The position numbers were made by a program, and so were the translations under genes. Under the pieces are notes generated by a model. It was given only the letters and a program-made list of their open reading frames with translations, did no database searches and was not told the origin of the DNA. 64,000 nt of DNA, taken from NCBI GenBank assembly GCA_037355855.1, contig CM074761.1, forward strand, positions 1,054,001 through 1,118,000, given 5' to 3'. This stretch comes from Pseudo-nitzschia pungens. Its lineage: Eukaryota > Bacillariophyta > Bacillariophyceae > Bacillariales > Bacillariaceae. This document shows positions 22,041 to 33,292 of the stretch, in pieces. Position 1 is the stretch's first letter; each line of letters begins with the position of its first letter.

Positions 22041-23015
22041 TTTCGACTTCGTTTTCGTTTTCTTTTGTTGTGGACGAGGAATGCAACTCCTTCGGTGAAA
22101 CCCAGTCGGTGCGATTGGTTCGTTTTTTCGACTCCTGTGTCCGCCTTGCGATACGATCCAGCACCACAAATTCGGCGCTTTTTGCCTCTGTTCTATCGAC
22201 GAAGAGGAACGTTTGGTTTTGGATTCAATGAGCCGATCGGTTTCGGTTCAATAGTTGAACAATAGAACGGAGGAAGTGGCAGCTGACGTTCACGAAAATT
22301 GATTGAGCAAAAATAATGTGTCTGAAGAGATTGTTCCATGTCTCGTACACTGATATATATCCTATGTACCGGTAATTACGTAACTTACCGTTACGGAAGT
22401 TCAAAGTAAGGTAGGTTACTGCACTCGATTGACTCGTTCTAGTACTCCAAGTACTATCAGTACCAGGATACGGGGTACACGGGTGTGAATTCTTTCAACG
22501 GAAGGCAGAAAACCACTGTAATGACAGCAATGCCTGGAGGCTATTTTGGGGCATCGCTCGTTCGATGTCTTTAGCTCCCAGGAGCATTTTTTGCGGAACG
22601 CAACAAAATTGGTGTGCTCGTCTGATGGGCTGGTGACAAAATTCCAACATTTCGGACTTTTCTTCCGGCTACGCAACCAACATGCACCATAGTGGCTGGT
22701 ATTTGAATCCTGGATTTTCGACGAAACCAAAATCTTAAAAAATACGAAGTACAGTAATTAAAAAGAAAAGTCTCCTACGTGTACGATGTGTACGAACTGT
22801 CGGCAGTTCTTGTTTCGAGCTAGTGGCTAGTTTCGAACTACGGTATTACGGTGCATCACTCCAAGGAGATTGGTTCCGTTCATCGTTTCCTACGCCTCAC
22901 AGAGATTCCGAACAATAATGTTCTTTTGAGAATCCTAACTCGGGACTTTGCAAGAGAGTCAGTCCTCCGATGTTGGATTTGTTTGACGACAACCGAGCGT
23001 CCCGGAGTCCACAAA
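22041..23015. other. Divergent intergenic region
   Basis: Almost 1 kb between the ankyrin and hydrolase genes. It contains two copies of the dispersed palindromic motif at about 22366-22420 (TACCGGTAATTACGTAA-like). A frame upstream of the hydrolase is open but lacks an ATG. Nothing else is apparent. Confidence 0.45.
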
Positions 23016-24137
23016 ATGTCTGGGGAACAAAAGAATGATCACTCATCACTCCCGGAATCGACCTCGATCTGGTCGATTCGCCCGTATCCGGATCCGATCG
23101 ACACGTCCGAGATCGAGGCAGACGGAGGAAAATGGATCCGCCTGGACGACGGAAGAATCGTAGAATACTTTGTGTCGGGATCGTCCTCCTCCGATGCAAC
23201 GGTCCTGGTCGACTGCCACGGCGGAAATTGCACCGGTCACATGTTCTCCGCGTTTTCCTCGTGGGTCGATGCCGCCGAGTCGCTCGATTTCAGGGTTGTT
23301 TCCTTGTCGTTTCCGGGATTTGGATACAGCTCGATACAGCCCGGTCGCAGGATCAAGGATTGGCCCGTTACGGATCTCTTGCCCGTTCTGAAGAAAGAAA
23401 ATGTCGGGGAATTTTTGGTCACCGGCGTCAGCTTCGGGACGTGCCACGCCATGGCTACCGCGAGGACGTTTGCCAGCAAAAACGACGACGGCAACGACTT
23501 TGGCGTTTCCTGCATCGGAATGGGCCTGCGTGTTCCCTACCTGGGGTCCGAGTCCTGCGAGCAACTGGACCTGGAGAACCACATTTCCGTCGGATACACT
23601 TCGACATCCGCAAACACATCGCTCATCGGGACCATCACCGCCCGGTTGTTCACTTCGTTTGCATCCAAGCCCGGTGATGCCTTTGAGAAACCGGGACCAC
23701 TGATGAGAGCCTTTGTCAATTTGCTGAATCCCGGCGCCCTCGACAAACTCGAGCTCTTGATGTCGGACTGTCCGGATCTCGTAAACACTTGCAGGGTGGA
23801 AATGGACCGCTCCGTTGCCCATACCGATCAGGGTGTATTGTACAATTACGCGACCGATACGATGCTCGATCACGGGTTTCTGGTGACGGACATTCGTGCC
23901 GACCTTCCGGTTTTGGTCTGGTACGCCGACGACGACGAGGATTGTCCGCCCACCCACGGAAGGTGGATCGCAAACAAAAAAAAGGACAACACGGACAAAG
24001 AGAGCCGCAACCACTTCACCAATGTGGCGTCCCGTGTCTTCGACAACTACGGCCACTTCGGAACGGCCTTTCGAGATCACGACGAGTTTTTGAAAGAGTT
24101 CCAACGTCATGCACAACAACCACAACAACAACAGTAA
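23016..24137 (+). CDS. Alpha/beta-hydrolase fold protein
   Basis: ATG at 23016 gives 373 residues in one exon. The fold is supported by an oxyanion region VDCHGGN at 65-71, a core strand plus turn SLSFPGFGYSS (96-106), a nucleophile elbow GVSFG with Ser139, an acidic WYADDDED segment (Asp305-307) in the place of the catalytic Asp, and a DNYGHFG motif with His347. The complete Ser-Asp-His triad suggests an active esterase, lipase or peptidase-like hydrolase; the substrate is unknown. There is no signal peptide or organelle signal at this start. The protein ends in a poly-Gln tail encoded by CAA repeats. The in-frame sequence extends upstream to a GTG, but the first ATG fits the fold. It converges on the HECT gene with only 103 bp between stop codons. 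Confidence 0.85.
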   Translation: MSGEQKNDHSSLPESTSIWSIRPYPDPIDTSEIEADGGKWIRLDDGRIVEYFVSGSSSSDATVLVDCHGGNCTGHMFSAFSSWVDAAESLDFRVVSLSFPGFGYSSIQPGRRIKDWPVTDLLPVLKKENVGEFLVTGVSFGTCHAMATARTFASKNDDGNDFGVSCIGMGLRVPYLGSESCEQLDLENHISVGYTSTSANTSLIGTITARLFTSFASKPGDAFEKPGPLMRAFVNLLNPGALDKLELLMSDCPDLVNTCRVEMDRSVAHTDQGVLYNYATDTMLDHGFLVTDIRADLPVLVWYADDDEDCPPTHGRWIANKKKDNTDKESRNHFTNVASRVFDNYGHFGTAFRDHDEFLKEFQRHAQQPQQQQ

Positions 24138-24240
24138 CAACACTTTGTCTTCCAATGGACACGCAATTTTTCTTCTTCTCGGGGAGGGAGGATCACTTTG
24201 CCCACGAAACTTGTAACAATCTATTCTATTCATATTAGTA

Positions 24241-27200
24241 TCAAGTCAACTCGAAACCCGCGCCCGATTCCACCGCTGCTATCAACTTTTCTTTCAGCAA
24301 CGCTCGATCCTGGTAGTTCGGGAGTTTCAGCAGGTTCATACAGGTCGAACTCGTCGGGAGTCTGCTGTTCTTGGACCGCTCGTCGTCTTGCAGGCGGATT
24401 TGTTGTATGGCCGGGAATGGTTCCAGCGAAGAAAACCCGAGCAGCGGTTGCCTGCTGCAGGATGTCATGAATCGAAGGAATTTCCGTTGCTGTTCGGGGC
24501 TCAGCTCGTTTTCGAGAATGTCCCAAAAGTCTTGGATGTACGGTTGCGATTCGTGATACCCTCCGAGGTAGTGTATGGCTTTCTTCAGGGACGCCACATC
24601 GATTCCGCGCACGGAATCGTCGCCACTGATCAATTTCTGCAGTTCGCGCGCAGAGAACAACCGGATCCATGCGACCTTTATCAAATCGCGAAAGCCCTTC
24701 AGAAACGCCCGGGTCTGATTGGCACCGAGAACGTTGAGAAGTTCGTTTGCGACCGCCTGGGAATATTGGAAAACGTTGTTTTTCGTCACCGCGAGGGACC
24801 GACCCGAACGGACCAGTTCTACTGTCCTGCGAGTAGAACTGTCCGAGTTCCCACCGACCGTCAACTCAAACGACAATCCCATGCCATCGATTTCGTCTTC
24901 CGTGTAGTGACGAAGTTTGTTCAGGTTGTTATAGTACTCCTCGTCGTAGTTTTTCAAATCTTCCAACGTATTCACCTTTCCCAGCAGCTGATTGAGGAAA
25001 GGAAGGCAAAATTGTGGCTCTACCAGAATCGACTCGTATACGGCTTTGCCGAGAACCCTACCAAGGAATTCATAGTGTTCGAGCATGCTTTTGTCTTCGG
25101 TCAAATCCAAATTCATAGTCAATTGTTGTTGCTTTGGGGTGATCGAGAACAATCGAGGGGCGCCACCCTCGTTCTGGTTGTCGCTTTTGGAAGCAAAACC
25201 GTCTTTGATCAAATCATCCAGAAACTCTTTGAAAACCCCACTACGGTCAGAGATAGCAGTTGTCAGGGAACAGAAAGAAAGAATCAGACGTGATGGTTGC
25301 GACAAACGATGAAAGGACCGATGAAACATAATTCTTTCTTACCCTCCATCGATTCCCGGTTCTTGAGCCCCATGTTTGTTGACGAATGTAACCTGAACTG
25401 TTTGCGAGGAAAGGATATATTTTGGACACGTGTGAAACGAGAATGAAAAAAATTATCGAGTCAGTCTTTCGATTCCGCAGCTCGGACGCAGTTTCTCAAA
25501 ACGAATCGCAATTATGGACATTTTTTAAGCGTTCTCAATGAGGGATCAAGTGCTTACTCTTGTGCTTGAGATTGGCACCCAACTTGTTCAATTGTTCCAT
25601 CGAGTTTTCGTACAGAGCGGCGCGTTGTATCGTAATTTGTTCTCTCAAGGTGCCATCGAGCCCCATCATCGTGCTTTCTTGGTCCCAATTATGGTTCGCG
25701 GACAAAAAGTTCACCATTCGACTCTGTGCCGCCTGCGCGACCTTTTGCTTGTCGGCCCTGAGCAGCGAATGAAAGAGTTTCACCCGTCGGTCGAACGGCA
25801 GAGCCTGGGGGATGCTCGTGAGCACCCTCGCCATCTTTGGGTCTCGAAAGGAATCCGCCAGTGCATCGGATGCCGCTTCCGCGGTGGACAATTGGGGTTG
25901 GTTCTCTTCCACGTCCATGGAATCGTCGTCGTCGTCGTCTTCGTCGTCGCCTTCGTCGTACATGGTGTGGCCGACTTCTCGGTCGGAAATAACGGCCCTG
26001 TCCCCTTCGTTCGACCCCATGTGCGGAAACCACCACGCGCTTTCTTCGCAAAAGGGCACGGACACGAGTCGATTCCAGCGCTCGTGCAGCGCGTTCCAGA
26101 GTTTGGTGCCGGACAACATCAATCTCCCCCGGGCGGAATCCATTTGAATCTCGTTCGCGACGACCGGTTTCGTCCAGTAGAGCTCGTGGAGCTCCTTGTT
26201 GTAGCGCGCGACCACGTCCCTGGCGAGGATTCTGTGTTCGGCGCCCGCGGTGCTATCGCTGCCGCTACTCGTGCTGGTGTTGGTGCTGGTGCAATGGTAT
26301 CTGACAAAATCTTCGTCGCTGAGCGCCACCAGGTAGTGGCTGAACAAATCCGAAAAAATGGACAACAGCAAGCCGCAGTCTCCGGTTCGTTCGCGCACGT
26401 GATTCCACAGGGAACAGAGAATGGTCTGATTGAACGCCAGCGGAGAGAGCGGAGTGAATTTCGCCTTGGGTCGCAGGCTGCTGCTGGCCTGCAGCAAATA
26501 TCCCAGGACCTCCACAAACCGCTCCACCTCCTGGGTTTTCTCGGACACCGATTGGCTGTTCGCTCCCACCAGCAGGGACAGGCCCCAGTCCTTCCACGGG
26601 GCCCGTATGATTTTGGTCGCCACATCAATGGTCGAAGCATCCAGTGCGCAGTGGTGGTGTTCTTTTGCCGATTGTTGTATGCGCTCGCCGTACATTTTGT
26701 CCAGCTTGGCCATGGTCAGGATTTCTTGTCTCTTGTAGTATGTCGATGACCCGCCCCGGGCCTTTTTGTGGCCGGACGGCCTTTGGACCGGGTCTTCTTC
26801 CTCCGCGTCCGAATCGTCCGCGTCGTCCCAGTCGTTCTTGTTGGATGGGTGTGGTGATTGCTGTTGTTGTTGTTGTTGCTTCTTCTCGAGCAAGGAATCT
26901 CCACGCGCCAGAAGCGACACCGCGAGCTTGAGTTTGTCGTTTTGGGGTTGGCGGAGAACGTGGTTGATGAGAAGAACGAGCTTGGGGGATTTCGTAAGAT
27001 CGAGCAGATTGGAAAGGAGACGCTGCACCTGGCGGTTGGAGAGGTTTTCCATCGTTGCTCGGATCAACAGATCCTCCTCTGTTTTGTTGCCGCCGCCACC
27101 GTTTGTTGCATTCTCGGTGCTTCCCGCGTTGCCCTCGCTCCTCGCCAGTATGTCGACCAGGAGATCGAACCACTGCTCGGTTTGGTCCGTGTTCGGGGCA

Positions 27201-28165
27201 TCGGTCATTGGTGTGCTGCTGCTGCTGCTGCTGCTGCTGTCGCCAGCTGCGGTGCCATTGGCGTTGCCGAGAAGAATGGTCGCCAGGAGTGCACCGGAAT
27301 GGGGATTTGCGAGTCGATCGCTAGCTTCCATTGCCCACCGTCTCAGCATGGTTTGATAGGCTTTTGCGTTTTCGCTGCAATCCGCGCCGCACAGGTACCA
27401 TCGCTGCATGCAGGTTGTCAATCCCAAAAAGACCTTGTCGTCGATTCGGGTCGAGTCTCGGTACGCGTTCAAGAGCCGGTACAGCTCCAGGTTGCTCTCG
27501 CTGTCGCTGCCGCCGGAATCACCCCCCTCGTGCGAGGGATCGAATTCTTCAATGGCGTGTACCACGATTCGTTTTTGAGAAAACCAGAGACCGCTGTCGT
27601 CGTCGCTGTCCATTTCCATGGGCTGTGGATCGCCATCGGCTGCACACTTGTTGTTGTTGTTGTTGTAGTTGTTGTTGCTTTCGTCGTTCCCCGCAATCGT
27701 GTTGGAACGACAACCCCCTCTGTGGAATCCCAGGAGCAAGTCTCGTCGCGCCGTATCGAATTGTTTCAGGAGCGATCGGTGGGACAAACACATCGAGAGG
27801 GCGGCCATCGCGGGTCGATGACGGTTGCTGCTACTGCTGCTGCTGTTGCCGTTGCCGTCCAAGGTAGCGGGACACACCGACGGGAACGGTAACGGTAACG
27901 AAAAAGACGACGACAGCGCCAGAACGTCCGACGCGCAGCCCTTGACGGTGCGCAACCGGGAGAGGTGTCCCCGCGTGGCGCGCTGGATCAGCTTGGCGGC
28001 CTTGTCCCGCCGGACCCGTTCCTGCCTTTGCTTCCGCTGCGCCTCGGCATTCTTGAGGAGGTCGCGCTTGGTTTTGCCTCCCGCTCGTCGATTGCTCCCG
28101 GAAAGATTGACCTCTCTATGATTGTGTGTTTGTGTGTGTGTGTGTGTGTTTGTGTGCGTAGACAT
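24241..28165 (-). CDS. HECT-type E3 ubiquitin ligase, UBE3C/Hul5-like
   Basis: Three exons (28165-25558, 25397-25343, 25240-24241) join in frame to a 1,220-residue protein. The N-terminus has a Lys/Arg-rich helix and an exact IQ motif (IQRATRGHLSR, 60-70), typical of the UBE3C family. The middle is a helical region interrupted by poly-Ser, poly-Asn and poly-Gln runs. The 55-base middle exon encodes VTFVNKHGAQEPGIDGG, the entry of the HECT domain, and exon 3 continues GVFKEFLDDLI. The catalytic Cys is Cys1188 in LPTSSTCMNLLKLP, and the usual FxTSCSRxPLLGF segment is present. UBE3C enzymes extend ubiquitin chains on proteasome-bound substrates. The start is uncertain: ATG 28165 begins inside a TG microsatellite (Thr-His repeats); an upstream ATG at 28324 would add a hydrophobic segment atypical of the family. 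Confidence 0.88.
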
Positions 28166-28368
28166 TGTTGTAGTAGTAGTCGTCGTCGTCGTCGGTAGCG
28201 TTGGTGATGGCGATATTGGTGGCAAAGACAACCACGAAATCCAACAACCAACAACCAAAAAACAAAGAATAGAAGTGACCAGGGCACGAGTGGAGAAAAG
28301 ATCCGCGTGAGAAACCAAAGGCATCGTTGACGAGAAGATGGGACCTCTGTCGAGACAGTGGTGCAGAA

Positions 28369-28482
28369 ATCCAATCCAGTCCAATCCAATCCAATTCAAT
28401 TCAATCCAATCCTTTCGCACGCACAGCTCGACCGCAACAGTTCGTATAGATGAAATCGAATCGAATCGAATCGAATCGAATA
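28369..28482. repeat. CCAAT- and CGAAT-type pentanucleotide repeats
   Basis: Imperfect copies of TCCAA/TTCAA fill 28369-28412, and six near-perfect copies of ATCGA fill 28454-28482. They flank the probable 5' end of the HECT gene. Confidence 0.7.
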
Positions 28483-28595
28483 GTTGATCATATCGTCAAT
28501 CAATCTCGCCCATGAATCAATCTAAGCCGCTTCCGCTTCCGCTTCTCACTCACCTCCGTCGACTGCGGAAATCTCCGTCGAACATGATCGCCGAT

Positions 28596-28623
28596 CCACA
28601 AGCCACAAGCCACAAGCCACAAG
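28596..28623. repeat. Four copies of CCACAAG
   Basis: A perfect 7-bp unit is repeated four times in intergenic DNA. No coding sense. Confidence 0.8.
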
Positions 28624-29620
28624 CGTCGTACGAACAAACGAATGGGTGGATGGGAACGAGTGCTGTAGGACTATATCTCTTTGGGATTGTGTGCTCTTTG
28701 GTGTGGCTCTGCCCCAAATGAAGTGGATCACGTAAAGCCGAGTTTTTAGGCCTTTTTGGGATTACTCTACCGAGGAGCAGGAAATAAGAATGATGCGAGG
28801 TCGATGGACAGCCATCACTTTAGACCGAATTCTTTTATCTTTGTTGATTCGATTGTTCGATTGTCGTTTTTCTGGATCGTGACAGCGATGACGGCTGCAA
28901 TGGTAAGTTACGGTAATTACCGTATTACAGCATTAATTATGGAGGCATTTCGAGCAACTACGTACTCGTACTCATCTAGCACTATGTACGAGGGACCGCA
29001 CTTCGTACTTGTACTGACTTAGGTTTCTGCGTCTTTCTTTGGATTTCCGATCGAAACAATGAAACGCAACATGCACTGAATTCTCCCGGGTCTTTCTTAG
29101 TTCCTGATTTCTTGGACGCTCCGGAAGCGAAGACAGACCGGATGCGTAATGGTCTGAGCAACCTTAACCTTACTTGTACTAGTAATTACTCGTAAGGTTT
29201 ACTGTAGTCCTTTGTAGTCCGTAACTTACCTTACCGGTACCGTATGTTCATTTAGGCTGTTTGACAATGAGAAGAGTACGTAAGCTACAACATAATGACA
29301 TACCCTCCGCAATGGGCACAATTGCCAGCTTTTCCGAAACATAAGGTTTACCATACATCTATCGGTGTTCCGGTATTCTTACCGGTACGAATACACGCCG
29401 GTACCAATTTTGCACGGCAGTAACCTTATGCATTCGCCGGGGAAAAAAATGCGTCTGGTACAATCTACAAGCACTTCGTTGTGGTTATTGCAACACTAGG
29501 AAACAACGGTAGGCAACCACGAACGAACACAACACCGGTGCATGCTGCATACCTTACTGTATACCGGTACACATACGAAACCAGAAACCGGCATCGACAC
29601 CGCACCCACACCCCAGGCCC

Positions 29621-29640
29621 AATCAATCAATCAATCAATC
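29621..29640. repeat. Five copies of AATC
   Basis: A perfect tetranucleotide repeat in the probable 5' leader region of the phosphatase gene. Confidence 0.75.
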
Positions 29641-29792
29641 GTGCTCCTACACGCACCCACAGGAGGAGGAGCAACGAAAAGTAATTCACGGAGGAACGCC
29701 AAGACCCAAACCACGAGTCGCAATTTCCTACTTCTTTATTTCACAGCAACACGGTATCCAAATAATAATACGAAGTAACAACAATCGTCACA

Positions 29793-30890
29793 ATGGAGGT
29801 AGAACCCGACGTAGCGTCGACCTCTGTCTCGTCGGTAGGCGACGGGAGCTCCAATGACGGAGGGGGAGAATCGTCATCGTCATCGTCTCCGATGTCGACG
29901 GACATTCCCAGTTCCGTGCGAACGGGCAGCGGAACATCCGCGATTGGTGAATCCTCGGCGTCCTCTTCCGAGAAAACCTACAACGACCTGGAGGGATGGT
30001 TGTCCAAGCTGTCGGTCGGAACGCCCCTCGCCGAATCGGAGGTCAAGTCCCTCTGCGACATGGCCCGCGAAACGCTGCTCAACGAATCGAACGTCCAACC
30101 CGTTCCGGCTCCCGTGACGGTTTGCGGGGACATTCACGGACAGTGGCACGATCTCATGGAACTCTTCCGGATCGGGGGAAGCGCGCCCGACACCAACTAT
30201 CTCTTCATGGGAGACTACGTGGATCGGGGATACTACAGCGTCGAAACTGTTTCGATGCTGGTCTGCCTCAAGGTCCGGTATCCGGATCGGGTCTTTGTCC
30301 TCCGGGGCAACCACGAATCGCGCCAGATCACGCAGGTCTACGGATTCTACGACGAGTGCGTCCGGAAATACGGGTCCGCCAATGTCTGGAAGCTCTTCAC
30401 GGACCTCTTTGATTATTTCCCGCTGACGGCCCTGGTGGAACACTCCGTCTTTTGCCTGCACGGGGGACTCAGTCCCTCCATCGACACGCTCGACCACGTG
30501 CGGCAGCTCGATCGCGTCCAGGAGGTCCCCCACGAGGGACCCATGTGCGATCTCTTGTGGAGCGATCCCGACGATCGCTCCGGGTGGGGGATCAGCCCCC
30601 GGGGCGCCGGCTTTACCTTCGGCATGGACATTTCGCAGCAATTCAACGAACGGAACGGGCTCAGCCTCGTGGCCCGGGCCCACCAGCTGGTCATGGACGG
30701 GTACAACTGGTCCCACGAGCGCGCGGTGGTCACCATCTTTTCGGCGCCGAATTACTGCTACCGGTGCGGAAACCAGGCGGCGATCATGGAGGTGGACGAA
30801 TCCCTCAACAAAACCTTTCTGCAGTTCGATCCCGCGCCGAGGCGGGGCGAACCGCACCTGGGCCGGAAAACACCGGAATACTTTTTATAA
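29793..30890 (+). CDS. PP2A-type serine/threonine phosphatase catalytic subunit with N-terminal extension
   Basis: This single-exon gene encodes 365 residues. All metal-binding motifs of the PPP family are intact: GDIHG (112-116), GDYVDRG (140-146), GNHE (172-175), HGGLSP, and [11 protein letters not shown] near the C-terminus. The tail ends TPEYFL, one residue off the canonical PP2A tail that is methylated on its last Leu and binds regulatory subunits, so PP2A rather than PP4, PP6 or PP1 is the best call. The first 60 residues are an Asp/Ser/Gly-rich extension absent from typical 306-310-residue PP2A catalytic subunits; it may be disordered and phosphorylatable. ATG 29793 follows ACAATGG, a good initiation context. 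The core is strongly GC-rich at third positions, as in a highly expressed gene. Confidence 0.93.
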   Translation: MEVEPDVASTSVSSVGDGSSNDGGGESSSSSSPMSTDIPSSVRTGSGTSAIGESSASSSEKTYNDLEGWLSKLSVGTPLAESEVKSLCDMARETLLNESNVQPVPAPVTVCGDIHGQWHDLMELFRIGGSAPDTNYLFMGDYVDRGYYSVETVSMLVCLKVRYPDRVFVLRGNHESRQITQVYGFYDECVRKYGSANVWKLFTDLFDYFPLTALVEHSVFCLHGGLSPSIDTLDHVRQLDRVQEVPHEGPMCDLLWSDPDDRSGWGISPRGAGFTFGMDISQQFNERNGLSLVARAHQLVMDGYNWSHERAVVTIFSAPNYCYRCGNQAAIMEVDESLNKTFLQFDPAPRRGEPHLGRKTPEYFL

Positions 30891-30940
30891 AAAAGAAGAA
30901 AAAACCGACACGGATTCGATTACTGATGTTGTATCGAAAG

Positions 30941-31011
30941 CAATATCAATATCAATATCGAATGCAATATCGAAATCAATATCAATACCAATATCGAAAC
31001 CGAAACCGAAC
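30941..31011. repeat. CAATAT / CGAAAC hexanucleotide repeat block
   Basis: Imperfect copies of CAATAT then CGAAAC lie just downstream of the phosphatase stop codon. Confidence 0.7.
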
Positions 31012-31461
31012 CCAAAACTCGGGATCGGCGACGAGAAAGAGACTGCTAGCTGGAAACAACATACCGTACTACTATCGATCAATGTATATGTACTGTAATT
31101 TGCGAGTTAACATCTATTACTGCTTTAATTAGATCACACAATCCAAAAAGGGAAACGACAGTGCATTGCGACACAGAGCTTGTTTCAAGTCCGCGACGCT
31201 CCGCATCGATTCCGCGACAAAATCACTAGACTAGAATTCGGTGTTGTTCTTGGTTGTTTTGTCATCCGTCTGGATGCGAACGAACAACGGTGCCGTACGT
31301 AAAATACTGTGATAGGTCGAATCGAATGTATGCAAAAGAATTGTTACATAATAGTAATGATCATAATAATTGTTGTCGTGGACGTTCTGGTACTGGTACT
31401 AGATTCCTTCGAAACCATTGTGACGCATTCGGGAATCATCAATAAAGCTGTAGCGTACAAT

Positions 31462-31556
31462 TGTATCGAGGATGAAGATTCAAAACGTTACAAAAATGTG
31501 GGAGCTGTAATCAACAACTGTATCGAAGATGAAGATTCAAAACTTTACAAAAATGT
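31462..31556. repeat. 57-bp tandem duplication (two copies, second partial)
   Basis: The unit starting TGTATCGA at 31462 recurs at 31519 with only a few substitutions over about 38 bases. The period of 57 is a multiple of three, so an open frame across it stays open (CIEDEDSK twice), but no gene is otherwise supported. Confidence 0.75.
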
Positions 31557-31648
31557 ACGGGTCCAACCAATCGACCCGCGTGTGCTCTAAAGAATAAAAC
31601 AGCTAAGGCGTCGAATCTTGAAATGAGTATTACAATTACACGAATAAC

Positions 31649-33292
31649 CTAGTCGTTCTTCTTGCTAGTGGATGCCGTGCTTGTGGATGATCCCCCGAAC
31701 AAAAATGTTCCTTGCAACAAACCAGCCGCCAAGAAAAGAGCGCTGACGAGCTGAAAGCAAATGTTTGCGTCCAAATGATCCGTCGCGTGGGTTCCTGCGA
31801 CGACCACCGCGTTCAAGGGAAGGCGGAAAATATTGAGAATCGCACCCTGCAGGGCGTCGGGAACGTACTTCGATCTCAGGGTTCCAGCCACGGGCATGAA
31901 CAAACCGACCGTAGCTTCGGTGACCATAAAGGCCGCAATCACAATGGTGAAGCCTCCCGCAACGTTGGATGCTCCTTGGGACAAGATCAGTGCCGGAACC
32001 GCGGTACTGGCAGAAGCCACCAGGTAGACAAACGTCGCACAGAGCTCGGGAGCCTTTCCCTTGGGTGCAAACTTCGACATCATCGACTGCAGGGGAGGAT
32101 AGACCATGCCTCCGATCGTGATCGCCATCATCATCGCTGCAAAAACACAACCGGTTGGCAGTCCACCTGGTGGGTTCATAGAAAGAAGCGTGGGCACCCA
32201 CATAAAAACAAAGGTGTACATTCCACCTTCGCTCAAGGCTTGCGTCATACCGATTCTCCAGATGTGCGAATCCGAAAGAGTGGCTCCCCATCCCAGTTTG
32301 AATTGATGATACAGGGAGTGATCATCGTCGCTCTCTTTCTCTCCGTAGTTTTCTTCCCATGGAAGCACCAAGACCAATGCCAGGACAGTGAGAGCGATAG
32401 CACCCTGGAAAGGTCCGATTTGTCCGAGATTATCCTCCAAAACTTGAGCCACGATTCCAGCCAAAATGGCCATGGTACCATTACCAATAGATTGATCGGC
32501 ATAGGTTTTTGACATCCATTCCTCGGGAAATCCTCTCTTTCTGTGCTCGGTCGTCATCCAAGATTCGAACGCGGAAAACAACAAATTGGTAGAAATTCCT
32601 CCCAACACGCGGCCAAACAAGAGAATGCCGAAATCGTGGGAATGCTCGAGGGTGTTGATGATAATCTCCAAAACACAATACATGATACAAGATTTTTTTC
32701 GACCGAATTTATCAACGAAGCTACCCAAAAATGGAGCAAAGATGGCACCACTCAAGAACCCCGTAATGAATAGAGCCGAAACATTAACATTGTAAGACAA
32801 GTACAATGTGTACATATGCGTCCCTTGCATCCAATCGGCAAGCATAATAACTAGGAATACAAGGATGTACTTTCGACGAAAGCTATCGAATTCCGTTTTC
32901 AAAGCAGCCTTGGCTTTCTCATCAGCAGATTCATTTTCAGATTTCTGTTCGGTTTCGTCCTCGGATGTGTACAGATATTGTGTGATGACAATGGTGACTG
33001 TCAATAGCAGTGTCATTGTTATCAATACATCCAGCGCCCTGAAGTCGAGCAAGATGAAACCCAGCGCAGAACAGCAGCCAAAAAAGGACAACAAGAACAA
33101 GAACAACAACAAAAAGATAGGTCAGATTCTGAGGAATGATCCAACGAATTCCGCAGCGAAAATTTGTCAACGGCGCTCGACCAGTTCCGCGAGTCCACAT
33201 ACAGAACAAAACCAAAGAATGATATCTCTTCAAGACACGCACCATTCTGGCCAGTCGGGAAGGAAACCCTTCACCACATCATGCACAGCCAT
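31649..33292 (-). CDS. MFSD5/MOT2-type major facilitator (molybdate-anion transporter family)
   Basis: Exon 1 (33292-33243) begins MAVHDVVKGFLPDWPEW and exon 2 (33038-31649) follows a long pyrimidine tract and CAG acceptor; the join gives 479 residues. About twelve membrane helices are visible. The family signatures are strong: ADWMQGTHMYTLY in the second helix, SFVDKFGRKKSC in the cytosolic loop, FGRVLGGISTNLLFSAFESW, and near the end FRLPLNAVVVAG. This is the eukaryotic family described as transporting molybdate in green algae, needed for molybdenum cofactor enzymes such as nitrate reductase; membrane location is not decided by sequence. The C-terminus is a Ser/Thr/Lys tail. Reading from the ATG at 33016 would lose the first residues, so the two-exon model is preferred. 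Confidence 0.87.

Larger units (their letters stand above)
28166..29792. other. Divergent intergenic region rich in short tandem repeats
   Basis: About 1.6 kb between the HECT and PP2A genes. It holds CCAAT-type pentanucleotide repeats, CGAAT repeats, a CCACAAG repeat, an AATC repeat, and the densest cluster in the window of the GTAAGGTT/AACCTTAC/ACCGGT motifs (about 28906-29425). No gene is supported. Confidence 0.55.
30891..31648. other. Intergenic region with two repeat blocks
   Basis: Convergent region between phosphatase and transporter genes. It has an ATATC/GAAAC repeat block at about 30941-31011 and a 57-bp tandem duplication at 31462-31556. A 93-codon frame spanning the duplication is not supported as a gene by any domain. 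Confidence 0.5.

Noticed and set aside
23046..24233. A 395-codon minus-strand frame opposite the alpha/beta hydrolase
   Set aside because: Antisense shadow with biased Arg/Val/Gly composition; the plus strand has a full catalytic triad.
25538..26749. A 403-codon plus-strand frame opposite the HECT ligase gene
   Set aside because: It is an antisense shadow; the minus strand encodes conserved UBE3C-type sequence.
29880..30857. A 325-codon minus-strand frame opposite the phosphatase
   Set aside because: Produced by the strong GC bias of the PP2A gene; no domain.
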